DNA of 46,450 nucleotides from positions 1 through 46,450 of the forward strand of contig NZ_JAHHZN010000028.1 in assembly GCF_018760735.1 (NCBI RefSeq), given 5' to 3'. Shown piece by piece: positions 31,100 to 40,090 of the stretch. This stretch comes from Hymenobacter piscis (GTDB taxonomy: Bacteria > Bacteroidota > Bacteroidia > Cytophagales > Hymenobacteraceae). Below the pieces are notes generated by a model, which was given only the letters and a program-made list of their open reading frames with translations, had not been told where the DNA came from and made no database searches. The translations under genes were made by a program, and so were the position numbers. Positions within the stretch are counted from its first letter, which is position 1; each line of letters opens with the position of its first letter.

Positions 31100-32461
31100 T
31101 TAAGCCAAATTCCACAGCCCAACTCGTTGCAGCTGACTAAGTATTCTAGCCTCATTAGGCATATCAACATTAAATTTATTTAGCGTAATATTCCCAATAT
31201 TATTTTCTACCCACTCTTTTATATATTCAAGTGTGTACAATATATCTGAATCAAGCTCTCTTAATGACCCTGGCAATGGCCCATTAACGTAACCTAAATC
31301 ATTACATATAGTATGAGTCCAAAAACTTAGGTCACTAGCACTTATCGTGGCCGATTTTAATAAATTAATTGCCACACCAGTAGAGATTCTAAGCATTAAT
31401 AATGCTCTGGAAATTACTGGCAGAGGAGAACTAGAATACAGAAAAGGCACGTCAACAGATTTCGCTGCTTCATCTAGTACAGGCAGATTGGCTAAGTCAG
31501 CGTTTTTGCTGTATAAAAACCTATATATATTTTCCGGAACTCCCCCTATATTTTCTGATGCGGTAGTAACTAACTCCTTTATAGAAGGAATAGAACTTCC
31601 TTTATGTATCACTTTCAAGTAATTACGCAACTCTTTAAATAAAAGCCTAAGCAGATATTTATCTATTATAGAAAATGCATCTACAGCAGAAGGTAATACA
31701 GATTCCCAACTTGATGAGATAAAATCTAGAGTAGGCGCAAAATCTAATGGAAGCGCGAAGTTTTTCATGCTACCCGATTGATAGCTAACGGAGTTTCGAG
31801 ATTCGTGGTCATGCCCAAACACCTTTAAGTCCATACTCCAAGTACGTAACCATGAACGTACAAGCTTCTGTGCTTCTAATGGTGTCACTCGGCCTGTAGA
31901 AGACATCCAATCTGTGAATGTTCTCCCATAGAAAGAAAATGAATCTAGAAGGTTCATTGCACCCTTGGGATTTTTAATCCAAGATTCTAATGCATGCCAC
32001 AAAAAAGTATGCGTTGCTTTTTCAAAATATCCTATACCTGCTGTACTGGTCACAGAGAGATTGTGTTTGCTAAAGCTACCTATGCCCTCAGATGCTAAGA
32101 TGCTCTTCGTGGCTCTTAATTCTGCATAGTATGCCAAATGAACAGATAACGATCTATTCCCTGCCAACAGCTGGCTTGTAGCAGCAGATAAATAGCTCCA
32201 AGCATCAAAACAATCCAATAGTGTTGATGCAGCTAAGTATGAACTTAGCTGATCTTCTGTTAAATTAAAAGCACTCTTTTTACTTACATGGTCCTCAGCG
32301 GTAGCCATAGGATCATGCGATAGAGGGTTAGAAGAATCTATAAAGTTTCGATGGGAAAAATTACTTTTTAAACTTGGCGCAATAATTTCTATTTTTCCTT
32401 TTGATGCATTAATTATAAATGCATCAAGATTTGCTTGGTCAGTTGCACTAAGAGCCTTCAT
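31100..32461 (-). CDS. Unknown protein, third gene of the methyltransferase-DGQHR operon
   Basis: A 453-residue, AT-rich gene with no recognised domain. It is mainly helical, with a Ser/Leu-rich composition and no membrane segment or signal peptide. It begins 19 bp after the DGQHR gene on the same strand, so the three genes form an operon. In a restriction-like system the third gene could be the effector or nuclease, but I see no PD-(D/E)XK or other motif. Confidence 0.75.
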   Translation of the reverse strand: MKALSATDQANLDAFIINASKGKIEIIAPSLKSNFSHRNFIDSSNPLSHDPMATAEDHVSKKSAFNLTEDQLSSYLAASTLLDCFDAWSYLSAATSQLLAGNRSLSVHLAYYAELRATKSILASEGIGSFSKHNLSVTSTAGIGYFEKATHTFLWHALESWIKNPKGAMNLLDSFSFYGRTFTDWMSSTGRVTPLEAQKLVRSWLRTWSMDLKVFGHDHESRNSVSYQSGSMKNFALPLDFAPTLDFISSSWESVLPSAVDAFSIIDKYLLRLLFKELRNYLKVIHKGSSIPSIKELVTTASENIGGVPENIYRFLYSKNADLANLPVLDEAAKSVDVPFLYSSSPLPVISRALLMLRISTGVAINLLKSATISASDLSFWTHTICNDLGYVNGPLPGSLRELDSDILYTLEYIKEWVENNIGNITLNKFNVDMPNEARILSQLQRVGLWNLA

Positions 32462-32480
32462 TTATCAGAATCGAATATCA

Positions 32481-34640
32481 TTAGATGTATAATTTATTAG
32501 CAAATTCCGAAAAAACATTATCACTTATGAATATTTCTCTCAGTTCTTTACGTATAGTACTGTATCCAGAACTACCTTTTAATGCCATCTGCCGGACTCT
32601 ATCGGCATCATTGCTAAAGTGAGCAGATGAAGTTCTCCAGTCAAATTCACAGATTTTCTTTGCAAACTGACTGACATACGACTGTAATTGATCATAAGAT
32701 TTAAAATCATTTATAGCAATCAATAGACCCATGTCTTCAATTTGCTTTTCATCGATATCATCATTCCAAGAGAATGTATTCAAATCTATATCTGATTCAT
32801 TAGCAAGAGTATAAAATAGATCATTTGCAAATCCTAATATACCAGTAACCCCTTGGTCACGCGATAACAATGAATTTTTACCTGCGAATGCTTTGTCAAA
32901 TTTTGAATCTATTTCTCCTTCTTCTGTACGCAGAGAAACCGCCCATTCATTATTAGAGCTTCTCACCGCTTCTTCAATTTCCATCCATAAAAATATTATG
33001 AATGCCGCCTGCTGTGTTCGATTCCAATAAAGAACTTGGCTCTGCTTCTTAGTAAACGCCTCTCCAAATAACCCACCAACAGAATTTGATTTGGAATCGG
33101 CTCTCTTAAGGAAAGATGTCGTAATAGCCCTTACAAACGCAGCTTGGCTAATTAAAGCACCACCCTTATCCCCAACCATATTTATTCTATTCTTCCAGGG
33201 GCTTTCTGGATAAAGCCATAATGCTTCAACCATCTCTTGGGCACGCGTCTCTCTATATATTTTCAAACCATCTTTTGACTGCTCAAGCCACTCCTGAGTA
33301 CGTAGTAAAGGATATAAATCATATCCCAAACTAGTGTTTATTTTTGTTGGTTTAATATTTATTGTATAAAACAAATATGCTTGCCACGTCAAATCTAAAT
33401 TATGGTATGCAACTACAGGCAATTCGTAATTACCTTCTAATTCAATATTCTCATCGAATGCCCATAACCGATGTTGACCGTCTATAATCTCTATAGGGAA
33501 TAATGAAGGATTCCAATTATTGTCAAATACATTATCAGGTAGAACCAATTTGCACGTATCATCGCCCAAATCTTCTATAGTTATAGCATTTTCAGGTTGC
33601 AGCTCTAAATGATTCCTTTTAGAATTAGGTGTTAAAATATTAGCAATGATTGCAGTGGGCATGAGCCCTGGCATCTTTAAGGAAGCAAATTCAGGATTTT
33701 CTCTTTGTTGTTCATTCAAAGTTGACCATGGAAATCCTCCCTTGATATATCTTTCTATCTCGTCAACCCGGCTATCTGTACGCCCTCTTTGAATTGAAGT
33801 ATCGTTCTTGCGAAGTCCTGATGCTTTCCTGCGATGAACGTCAGCCAGCCTGCGTAGCATTCTAGCATCCAGCTTAAACATATAAAAATAGGCATCAGGC
33901 TTAGAACGGGTAGGCGAAGTAAAATTCACTGCATCCCACTCATTTAACCATTGCTTTACTTTAACAGCATTAATACTTTTATATATTTTTAATTTTTCAT
34001 CAAACTCTTCGACTGATTCGTACCTTGTTTCTAAAGAGCTACCTTCTAACCATGATTTAAACTCATATTCTGTTAAACCTAAAGCTTTGTGAAAGTCAAA
34101 GTGAAAACATGTTTTATAAAAGTCTTGAGATTTATCCCAACCTATTTTAAGCAATCGATTAACAATAACTTTTTTGAATAATAATCCTACTTCTCCTGAC
34201 GAATACAACTTAGCAAAATTGTAAGGAACAGTTGTTTCTCTTCTGTATCTTCTTAGGCTCGCTTCTGATTCAACTAAAGCACTTCTAATATTTGTATGCC
34301 GTTTACTACCCTGCTCCAATATGAATTTACCACCCATATCAGCAGTACTGAATAGGTTAGCAAAGTCTCTGATATTATCATGATGTGTAAAAAGTGCTGC
34401 TACTAAAGTAAACAGTTTAATTTGTTCAGGATACTCATGAATATCTACCCAATAACTTGGTATTTCACTGTCCAACGATATGCCTAAAACTGATTTCAGA
34501 GTAGGTTTATCAATACTTTTTTCACCATATAGATATGCCTCGACTTGATTATTGTATACGATGTCAATTATTTTGACTACGTCGTATTTAGTCCAAGACG
34601 ACTTAAGTCGATTTAGGTCTGGAAAGAGCTCAGGATTCAT
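32481..34640 (-). CDS. DGQHR-domain protein
   Basis: A 719-residue protein with a DGQHR motif at 387-391 in 'EIIDGQHRLWAFDE', followed by 'LPVVAYHNLDLTWQAYLFYTINIKPTKINTSL' (about 408-437). This is the fold of DndB-like and ParB-like DGQHR proteins, which appear in DNA modification and defence systems. The family region spans about 245-460. N-terminal (1-240) and C-terminal (460-719) portions are helical and unassigned. It starts 7 bp after the methyltransferase gene, so the two are co-translated or at least co-transcribed. Its role as regulator or DNA-binding component is inferred from the family. Confidence 0.82.
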   Translation of the reverse strand: MNPELFPDLNRLKSSWTKYDVVKIIDIVYNNQVEAYLYGEKSIDKPTLKSVLGISLDSEIPSYWVDIHEYPEQIKLFTLVAALFTHHDNIRDFANLFSTADMGGKFILEQGSKRHTNIRSALVESEASLRRYRRETTVPYNFAKLYSSGEVGLLFKKVIVNRLLKIGWDKSQDFYKTCFHFDFHKALGLTEYEFKSWLEGSSLETRYESVEEFDEKLKIYKSINAVKVKQWLNEWDAVNFTSPTRSKPDAYFYMFKLDARMLRRLADVHRRKASGLRKNDTSIQRGRTDSRVDEIERYIKGGFPWSTLNEQQRENPEFASLKMPGLMPTAIIANILTPNSKRNHLELQPENAITIEDLGDDTCKLVLPDNVFDNNWNPSLFPIEIIDGQHRLWAFDENIELEGNYELPVVAYHNLDLTWQAYLFYTINIKPTKINTSLGYDLYPLLRTQEWLEQSKDGLKIYRETRAQEMVEALWLYPESPWKNRINMVGDKGGALISQAAFVRAITTSFLKRADSKSNSVGGLFGEAFTKKQSQVLYWNRTQQAAFIIFLWMEIEEAVRSSNNEWAVSLRTEEGEIDSKFDKAFAGKNSLLSRDQGVTGILGFANDLFYTLANESDIDLNTFSWNDDIDEKQIEDMGLLIAINDFKSYDQLQSYVSQFAKKICEFDWRTSSAHFSNDADRVRQMALKGSSGYSTIRKELREIFISDNVFSEFANKLYI

Positions 34641-34647
34641 AATTCTG

Positions 34648-35916
34648 CTATTTAATGCTGGCTAAGATGAGGTACTCTTTGACTTTACGACCTTTGTCTT
34701 CTGACCTACCCATAGTACTGTGGTTGTAATCTATATCCCGGCAGGTAATATTGTGAGTCAATTTTAACTCGCTTTTACAGAGTAGTAGTAGGTTGTCTAG
34801 TGATATCATCCCATTGTCGCTATAACTGAGCACAAGATTTGCCCTCTTGTTTTTCACACCAGTTAGTATTGCCTGGAATGCTGGCTTCACCTTGGTCGTA
34901 GTGCAGAAAGGCGATTGGTGCCGGTCTTGCCGATAGCGGCCCTTGAACTGTACTTGAGGGTAGTCGTACTTTACTAGGGTTTCCAAAGCATGATAAAACC
35001 GTGAGTAATGGACAGCCCCATAAGGAGGGTCGGCGTATACCGTGCCTCCTTTAGGGATGACTGCAAGGCAATCCTTATAGTCCATCGTAGTTGCTTTGTG
35101 ATTATTTATCTTAGATGGAGTCATCAATAGTAGTTCATTGAACTTACTTTGAAATAAAAATAGTATGTTCTTTCTACGATATTTTAGAATATCGATGAAT
35201 GATTCTTCTGTAGCAGCATCTCTATACTGTGCAAAATGGCCTGTACTTTGAGCACTGTATGACATAGCATACATTAGGCTAGCTAGTATTTGGTTATAGA
35301 TTGGTTGATTTTTGAATCTATTAGACGCTTCGACTATAGAATCTATCCACATACACTGGTCCACTGACCAATAGGTACCAGAATAGTTTTTGGTAAATAG
35401 ATGTGAGCCAACTTCCCCAAATTCTTTATGTAGGAAATCTCTGTGCTGCGATTCAATTTTTAGGTATTCTTCCCTAGGCAGCGAAAGGTGATGATCAACT
35501 AACTCAGAACCACAAGCAGAGGCAAGCTTAGTATATTGCTTCTGAGAGTCCGTCAGCACACGATCAAGGGTTCCGTTGTCCACGATGGGCTTCGACGAGA
35601 GGTACAGTTCAGCCATCACCTTCGAGTACGCTTGCATATCGTTAGAGTGAATAGGCATCACTGACGCCAAGGCCCCTGACAGAACTGCAGTGCCAGCGAA
35701 CAAATCGCACAATTGCCCCCCTGTGTGAACCTCTTTAATCCCATCGATCACAAAATCAAGTATTTGCCTTTTAGCACCCATATACTTGACCAAATGGGGC
35801 ACGCTCTCTCTCCTCTTCCCCCAGTCCACAGAGTTGCCCGTGGTATCTGCAGGGATTGAGTAATTCATTAGTGAGTCTCTGTTTCCATCCACTACACTAG
35901 CATTCAATGTAACCAT
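34648..35916 (-). CDS. D12-class N6-adenine DNA methyltransferase
   Basis: A 422-residue Dam/D12-type methyltransferase that should methylate adenine N6. It has 'VPHLVKYMGAKRQILDFV' near 39-56, the SAM-binding DLFAGTA at 71-77 and catalytic DPPY at 296-299. Start uncertainty: the ATG at 35916 leaves 30 residues of non-conserved leader, while Met17 (ATG at 35868) gives a more standard N-terminus. It is the first gene of a three-gene operon. Base composition is clearly more AT-rich than the flanking genes, a sign of foreign origin. A long insert between the SAM site and DPPY (about 110-280) holds the target recognition part. Confidence 0.88.
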   Translation of the reverse strand: MVTLNASVVDGNRDSLMNYSIPADTTGNSVDWGKRRESVPHLVKYMGAKRQILDFVIDGIKEVHTGGQLCDLFAGTAVLSGALASVMPIHSNDMQAYSKVMAELYLSSKPIVDNGTLDRVLTDSQKQYTKLASACGSELVDHHLSLPREEYLKIESQHRDFLHKEFGEVGSHLFTKNYSGTYWSVDQCMWIDSIVEASNRFKNQPIYNQILASLMYAMSYSAQSTGHFAQYRDAATEESFIDILKYRRKNILFLFQSKFNELLLMTPSKINNHKATTMDYKDCLAVIPKGGTVYADPPYGAVHYSRFYHALETLVKYDYPQVQFKGRYRQDRHQSPFCTTTKVKPAFQAILTGVKNKRANLVLSYSDNGMISLDNLLLLCKSELKLTHNITCRDIDYNHSTMGRSEDKGRKVKEYLILASIK

Positions 35917-35920
35917 TTTG

Positions 35921-35928
35921 CAAACTTA
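35921..35928 (-). promoter_or_regulatory. Bacteroidota -7 box (TAAGTTTG) before the methyltransferase operon
   Basis: On the minus strand TAAGTTTG ends 4 bases before the ATG at 35916. From it, a transcript would be leaderless for that start, or have a ~50-nt leader for the internal Met17 start. I see no clear TTG -33 element. Confidence 0.5.
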
Positions 35929-36052
35929 GCGACTATAACCCAGATATGATGGCCACGTTATAACAACCATTAGAATGCTCAAAATCAGATATTTAAATGA
36001 AAATCAATCAACTCTAGTTGCACACATAATTTACTGTTCTTCACATATATAT

Positions 36053-36985
36053 CTACTCTTCAAACAACGGCAGCTGGGCCGATGGCACTCCTCCCGGGTA
36101 GTGATTCAGTACCCGACTAATCCCATACTCTGTTCGTAGAGCCCCACGATCCGTGCGATACTGCCTTCTGGTCAGTTCCGCACGGATCGCGTCGTTATGG
36201 CCAAAGGTTACTTCCCGCGTGCGCACCCGCTCAGCAAACGACTCATCCGTTACCCGGGCGTTGAACTTGCTCGTCCCATCGGTCACCTCCCACCGTGGCG
36301 TCGCATCGCTCAGGTCCGGCCGTACGATCTGCAACAGCGTGGTCGACGTGTCCTCGGTGGGCCCACTGTCCGTGGCCTGCACCGCGAAGGCCGGTACGTC
36401 GTCCTCAGTAATGGGCACCGGTGCTGCGGCTTCTCCTACCTGCCGGCGCACCACAAAAGAAGTGATGCCCTCCCGCTCCAGGGGTCGCACTACGCGGGCT
36501 ACGTCTTGCTTGATGCGAGCATCGGTGGCCAGCTGCAATACCAGCGGGCTCGTACGCACCGTGCTGCCGAACGCATTCGACACCTGCACACTGCTCATCG
36601 AGGTGCGCTCTGTCTCCTGAGGTGCCTGGCCACCGAGAAACTTGAGCAGCTGAAACAGACCCAGCGTGTGGCCACCGTCCCAGAGTATATCCAGGATGCG
36701 GCTGAGCGTGCTCGTATCGGTACCAGCGAAAAGAGGCATAGCATCTGCTGAGGCTGCCGTAGTCTGCAGGTCTAGGTTGATCGTTAGCGAGCCCCGCTTG
36801 GCAGCGCGGAAGTGCAGGTGCACCGGTGGGTTGTCGTGACTGAGCCGGTGGTTGATCTGTTCGACCAGGTTGCTCAGGGCAAGTAGGGCCGGCGCTAGGT
36901 CGCGGGTATCCATTAGGCCTTCGCGTAGAGAAGGGCCATCATAGATGATTTGGAAGCCGAGGCGGGTAGGTTGAGCAGTAGGCAT
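36053..36985 (-). CDS. Hypothetical protein, DUF7946-like
   Basis: Start chosen at the ATG at 36985 (MPTAQPTRLGFQIIYDG), 310 residues; the frame can be read further to a TTG. The N-terminal text 'LGFQIIYDGPSLREGLMDTRDLAPALLALSNLVEQINHRL' resembles uncharacterised proteins (I believe the DUF7946 group) where 'YDG..L..H.MD.RDLAPALL' is conserved. The rest is beta-rich. Function unknown. A decayed fragment of a relative is at 37886-37968. Confidence 0.65.
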   Translation of the reverse strand: MPTAQPTRLGFQIIYDGPSLREGLMDTRDLAPALLALSNLVEQINHRLSHDNPPVHLHFRAAKRGSLTINLDLQTTAASADAMPLFAGTDTSTLSRILDILWDGGHTLGLFQLLKFLGGQAPQETERTSMSSVQVSNAFGSTVRTSPLVLQLATDARIKQDVARVVRPLEREGITSFVVRRQVGEAAAPVPITEDDVPAFAVQATDSGPTEDTSTTLLQIVRPDLSDATPRWEVTDGTSKFNARVTDESFAERVRTREVTFGHNDAIRAELTRRQYRTDRGALRTEYGISRVLNHYPGGVPSAQLPLFEE

Positions 36986-37122
36986 GAGTGACAAGTTACA
37001 GGTTGCAGAACCAACTGGGTACAGCTGTCTGCCTTACCAGCAGTGCCCAGCAGACAACCAGCATACCGGAATGCGGAACTATGCGCTTATCTTTTGCCCA
37101 TCCTCCATACACATTTCCCTTT

Positions 37123-37455
37123 ATGGCTTCCGATCAGGCCTTCGTCGACTTCATCCTCGATCAGCTACAGCCCACTGGTCCAGTAAGCGCCCGAAAAATG
37201 TTCGGCGAATACGGCCTCTACTGGGACGACAAACTCTTCGCTCTCGTCTGCGACAATAAACTCTTCGTAAAGCCCACCGCCGCCGGCCGGGCCTACCTGG
37301 CACCCGCTTTGGTGGAAGCGCCGCCCTACCCGGGAGCAAAGCCTAGCTTGCTTATAGAGGAAGGCTTGGACGACCGCGCCTGGCTGCAACAATTGGTGCG
37401 CCTGACCGTGGCTGCACTGCCGCCACCAAAGCTTAAAAAGAATAAGGTGAAGTAA
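37123..37455 (+). CDS. TfoX/Sxy N-terminal domain protein
   Basis: Start chosen at the ATG at 37123 (MASDQAFVDFILDQL), 110 residues; an in-frame ATG at 37081 is possible. The 'ARKMFGEYGLYWDDKLFALVCDNKLFVKPTAAGRAYL' stretch is the TfoX N-terminal domain signature, of about 90 residues. TfoX/Sxy proteins are competence regulators in Proteobacteria; in Bacteroidota these short forms are of unknown function. No TfoX C-terminal domain is present. Confidence 0.85.
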   Translation: MASDQAFVDFILDQLQPTGPVSARKMFGEYGLYWDDKLFALVCDNKLFVKPTAAGRAYLAPALVEAPPYPGAKPSLLIEEGLDDRAWLQQLVRLTVAALPPPKLKKNKVK

Positions 37456-37545
37456 AGCAGGCACTGTTGGCAGCTGCCAACTAAATTTTATCAATCGAGG
37501 GTTTGAAATAACACATCCGTATATCGGAAAGTAATAGACATCGTG

Positions 37546-37851
37546 ATGAGTGAAAACAATGAAAATATGGAGCAGCTACAAGCAGAGCTCCAGCAGTTAC
37601 TACTGAAAACCAAATCATTGCTTGATCAGAAATATGATTTGGATGTACAATCGAATCTAGCAGAAGCGGAGGTCATCGGCCTGATCGAGCTCAACATCAA
37701 TGTGCTTGAGAGTCGCCTAGCGTTCTACCAAGATGCGCTAGCTTATCATCGAGGGCGGATGAAAGAACGAGTAGCAGCTATGGAGCGAGCTAAAGTCCCT
37801 GAGAGATATCAAACTCGTCTGTATCTCATTCCTAGTCAGGAAAATTCATAA
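37546..37851 (+). CDS. Small coiled-coil protein
   Basis: A 101-residue protein starting at the ATG at 37546 (a GTG codon immediately precedes it). Residues 1-80 form amphipathic helices (EQLQAELQQLLLKTKSLLDQKYDL) consistent with a coiled coil. No family recognised. Confidence 0.55.
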   Translation: MSENNENMEQLQAELQQLLLKTKSLLDQKYDLDVQSNLAEAEVIGLIELNINVLESRLAFYQDALAYHRGRMKERVAAMERAKVPERYQTRLYLIPSQENS

Positions 37852-37885
37852 CCTACTGTTTTGCAAAAAGTTGCTTAAGGCTTTA

Positions 37886-37968
37886 GTGTCAAATTACGAG
37901 TAGGCAGTATGTCTGTTCGCACAGTAGAACCGTCGTAGATGATCTAGAAGCCGAGGTTGGCGATAGAA
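37886..37968 (-). pseudogene. Fragment of a DUF7946-like gene
   Basis: On the minus strand one frame reads 'NLGF*IIYDGSTVRTDILPTRNL' where the intact gene at 36053-36985 has 'RLGFQIIYDGPSLREGLMDTRDL'. An in-frame TAG replaces the Gln codon, and the homology ends soon after. It is a short, degenerate copy of the start of a relative of that gene, about 1 kb away. Confidence 0.6.
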
Positions 37969-38062
37969 GGAAGCGTCGAGTTATGGTAAGCGGATGCGGT
38001 GAAGTAACCGATTCTCCCTAATATGAGCAGACTTTCGCCTTCATCGCTAACCTTACTAGCTA

Positions 38063-38797
38063 ATGGATAATACCGTTGTAACCACGGTAAACATCGTTTT
38101 ATCACTCCTTTACACTGCAGCCGTCATATGGGGTGCAGTCTTTCTGAAGAAGCAGGTAGATCAGCTAAAAGAGCAGGTCAACTCACAAAAGGAGCTGCTG
38201 AATAACTCCAAGACCTACTTCGAGATATTTGACCTAAATAAAATCAAAGAGTACGCAAAACTGACCGAAGAAAACGAACGACTCAAAGGAGAGAAGAAGT
38301 TGGAGGAGCTAAGCAAACAAATCCAAGAGAAAGAAGAACAAGCTCGCCTACTCGCGACCAAACATGAAGCATTGGAACAAGAGAATGAGGCTCTTGAAAA
38401 GCGGAAAGACAGATTAGAGCAAACGCTGTCTGGATTCGAAGAAAGAATGCGAGACGTTGAGGCACGCACGCGCTTTCCCCAGTTCTATAATATTCGCCCT
38501 AGTTCTGGATGGGAGCGCGATAAAGGTTCTTCGTTCGGTGAAGATGTGAGAAACATCGTATGCAAATACATGGATGAGCACTATCCTCACGGTTCTCCAA
38601 GCCCATCCGCACTAGATGTTGAGGATGATTTGGAAGCTTATGTACTAGCGAACAATAGTTTCTATAGGGATTATCATAACCGAGATAGTGAGGCTAAGGA
38701 AAGCCATATGGTTCGTTTTGCTTCTCAGAAAATAATTCGTGGGTGGGCTATTGACTATGTTGAAATCCGGAAGATCTTAAATAGGCCTTCATTATAA
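38063..38797 (+). CDS. Membrane-anchored coiled-coil protein
   Basis: A 244-residue protein. Residues 6-28 are one hydrophobic segment (VVTTVNIVLSLLYTAAVIWGAVF), then a long charged coiled coil (about 30-140, KKQVDQLKEQVNSQKELL...). The C-terminal ~100 residues are a soluble helical domain. The product should sit in the inner membrane with a cytoplasmic or periplasmic rod. No family recognised. Confidence 0.65.
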   Translation: MDNTVVTTVNIVLSLLYTAAVIWGAVFLKKQVDQLKEQVNSQKELLNNSKTYFEIFDLNKIKEYAKLTEENERLKGEKKLEELSKQIQEKEEQARLLATKHEALEQENEALEKRKDRLEQTLSGFEERMRDVEARTRFPQFYNIRPSSGWERDKGSSFGEDVRNIVCKYMDEHYPHGSPSPSALDVEDDLEAYVLANNSFYRDYHNRDSEAKESHMVRFASQKIIRGWAIDYVEIRKILNRPSL

Positions 38798-38840
38798 CAT
38801 TCTTACCTCTGGCATCAGCTATTACGATGGAATCCCTACT

Positions 38841-38860
38841 ATCCTGTCTACAGACAGGAT
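38841..38860. terminator. Short hairpin after the coiled-coil gene
   Basis: ATCCTGTC (38841-38848) pairs with GACAGGAT (38853-38860) around a TACA loop, 44 bp after the preceding stop. No T run follows, so it is a weak terminator candidate. Confidence 0.45.
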
Positions 38861-38975
38861 CCTCTACCACACAACGAGTGGAGCACGAGAACCACCTCGT
38901 CAACCAATACACCGCCCGCAAACTGACAGCAGCTGCCACTCTGCCCAGTAACGATACCGCATCAATTCCTACTCC

Positions 38976-39296
38976 ATGAGCATCCCTACATTCATCCAGA
39001 TCGGCGAGAGTGCCGAAACTATCTTCAATACCTCGCATATCACGGCTATTAAGCGGGAATCCTTCCCAATTACTGACCGGAACAAAGAATCTTACGCCGC
39101 CTTCCCACATACTGTAGAAGCGGGTGTTGCTCACTCCATTCTGGTCAATGTAGTGGGCGGCCGTGGTGGTATGGAGTATATCTATTCCAGTGAGGCCAAG
39201 CGCAACGCCAAGTTCGAAGAGATCAGAACGTATCTGCATTCTATCACGATTGCGAATGCCCCCTGGTCGGAGCCGGACACGGAATCAAAATCGTAG
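38976..39296 (+). CDS. Small hypothetical protein
   Basis: A 106-residue soluble protein with a beta-rich N-terminus (FIQIGESAETIFNTSHITAIKRESF). No family recognised. Confidence 0.5.
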   Translation: MSIPTFIQIGESAETIFNTSHITAIKRESFPITDRNKESYAAFPHTVEAGVAHSILVNVVGGRGGMEYIYSSEAKRNAKFEEIRTYLHSITIANAPWSEPDTESKS

Positions 39297-39337
39297 TATC
39301 TACGGAATAGAGTGACACCTTAAAACTAATGAGCACA

Positions 39338-39355
39338 GACCATCCGGCCGGGGCT
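39338..39355 (+). repeat. GACCATCCGG-type direct repeat, copy 1
   Basis: GACCATCCGGCCGGGGCT here and GACCATCCGGCTGGGGCT at 40032-40049 differ at one base. They flank the SH3 gene as direct repeats. Their origin is unclear; they could be interspersed short repeats or a duplication scar. Confidence 0.5.
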
Positions 39356-39391
39356 TCTTCTATCTTAGGGCTCAGCTAACCCTATCCCTTC

Positions 39392-39997
39392 GTGAAGAAA
39401 CACCTACTCCTCTGGCTCCTGTGCCTGTTACCATTCGCACTATCCGCACAAGTAGTCGACACCGTAGCCCAAGAAGCAGACAGTGAGCAAACCCAGCCCT
39501 ACCGCTACGTCAACGCCTCCGCCCTCACCTTACGGGCACTACCTTCCGCCTCTGCCCTGGCACTGGCCAAGATCGACGGCGCTAGCCGGGTGACGGTCCT
39601 CACCGATCGCCCCGACGGTTGGACCAAAGTACAGATCAACGAGCACTTAGGCTACGTCAAGTCGGAGTACCTGGTCGAGCAGCAGCAGGACGTCACGGCC
39701 GAGTCGGTAGACTGGTCGCTGGTGGAGGCTGCCGGCGGAGCGGACTACACGAACGTGAGCGCCGTGGAGGTTCGGGCTGCATTACCGCAAGCATCCGCAG
39801 CGCGGCCGGCCGTACGCCGGGCAGCTCCGAGAGCGTCTGCAGGACCGAAGGTATACATCTGCAATAACGGCCGCACGGAGGTATACCACAGCAGTGAGAG
39901 CTGCTCGGCGATGAACCGGTGCACCTATGCAACCAAGGTGGCCAGTACAAGTGAGGCGCGTGGCCTGGGGCTGCGGGAATGTATGAAGTGTTACTAG
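39392..39997 (+). CDS. Secreted SH3-domain protein with C-terminal Cys motif
   Basis: A 201-residue protein from a GTG start (the open frame begins at this codon and its signal peptide is standard). Residues 1-19 are a signal peptide (KKHLLLWLLCLLPFALSAQ). Residues 28-80 are a bacterial SH3 domain ('YVNASALTLRALPSASALALAKIDGASRVTVL... WTKVQI.EHLGYVKSEYL'). The C-terminal ~50 residues hold the pattern YICNNGRTEVYHSSESCSAM followed by NRCTY and GLRECMKCY, with four spaced Cys, seen in many Bacteroidota envelope proteins. It is likely a periplasmic or surface protein. Confidence 0.82.
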   Translation: MKKHLLLWLLCLLPFALSAQVVDTVAQEADSEQTQPYRYVNASALTLRALPSASALALAKIDGASRVTVLTDRPDGWTKVQINEHLGYVKSEYLVEQQQDVTAESVDWSLVEAAGGADYTNVSAVEVRAALPQASAARPAVRRAAPRASAGPKVYICNNGRTEVYHSSESCSAMNRCTYATKVASTSEARGLGLRECMKCY

Positions 39998-40031
39998 ATG
40001 AGAGGTGATTTGACCTACAGCAAGAAGACCT

Positions 40032-40049
40032 GACCATCCGGCTGGGGCT
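40032..40049 (+). repeat. GACCATCCGG-type direct repeat, copy 2
   Basis: One mismatch to 39338-39355; lies just downstream of the SH3 gene. Confidence 0.5.
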
Positions 40050-40090
40050 CATTTAGTTAAGAGTAGCCCAAGCAGGTAACAGCATGAGGG

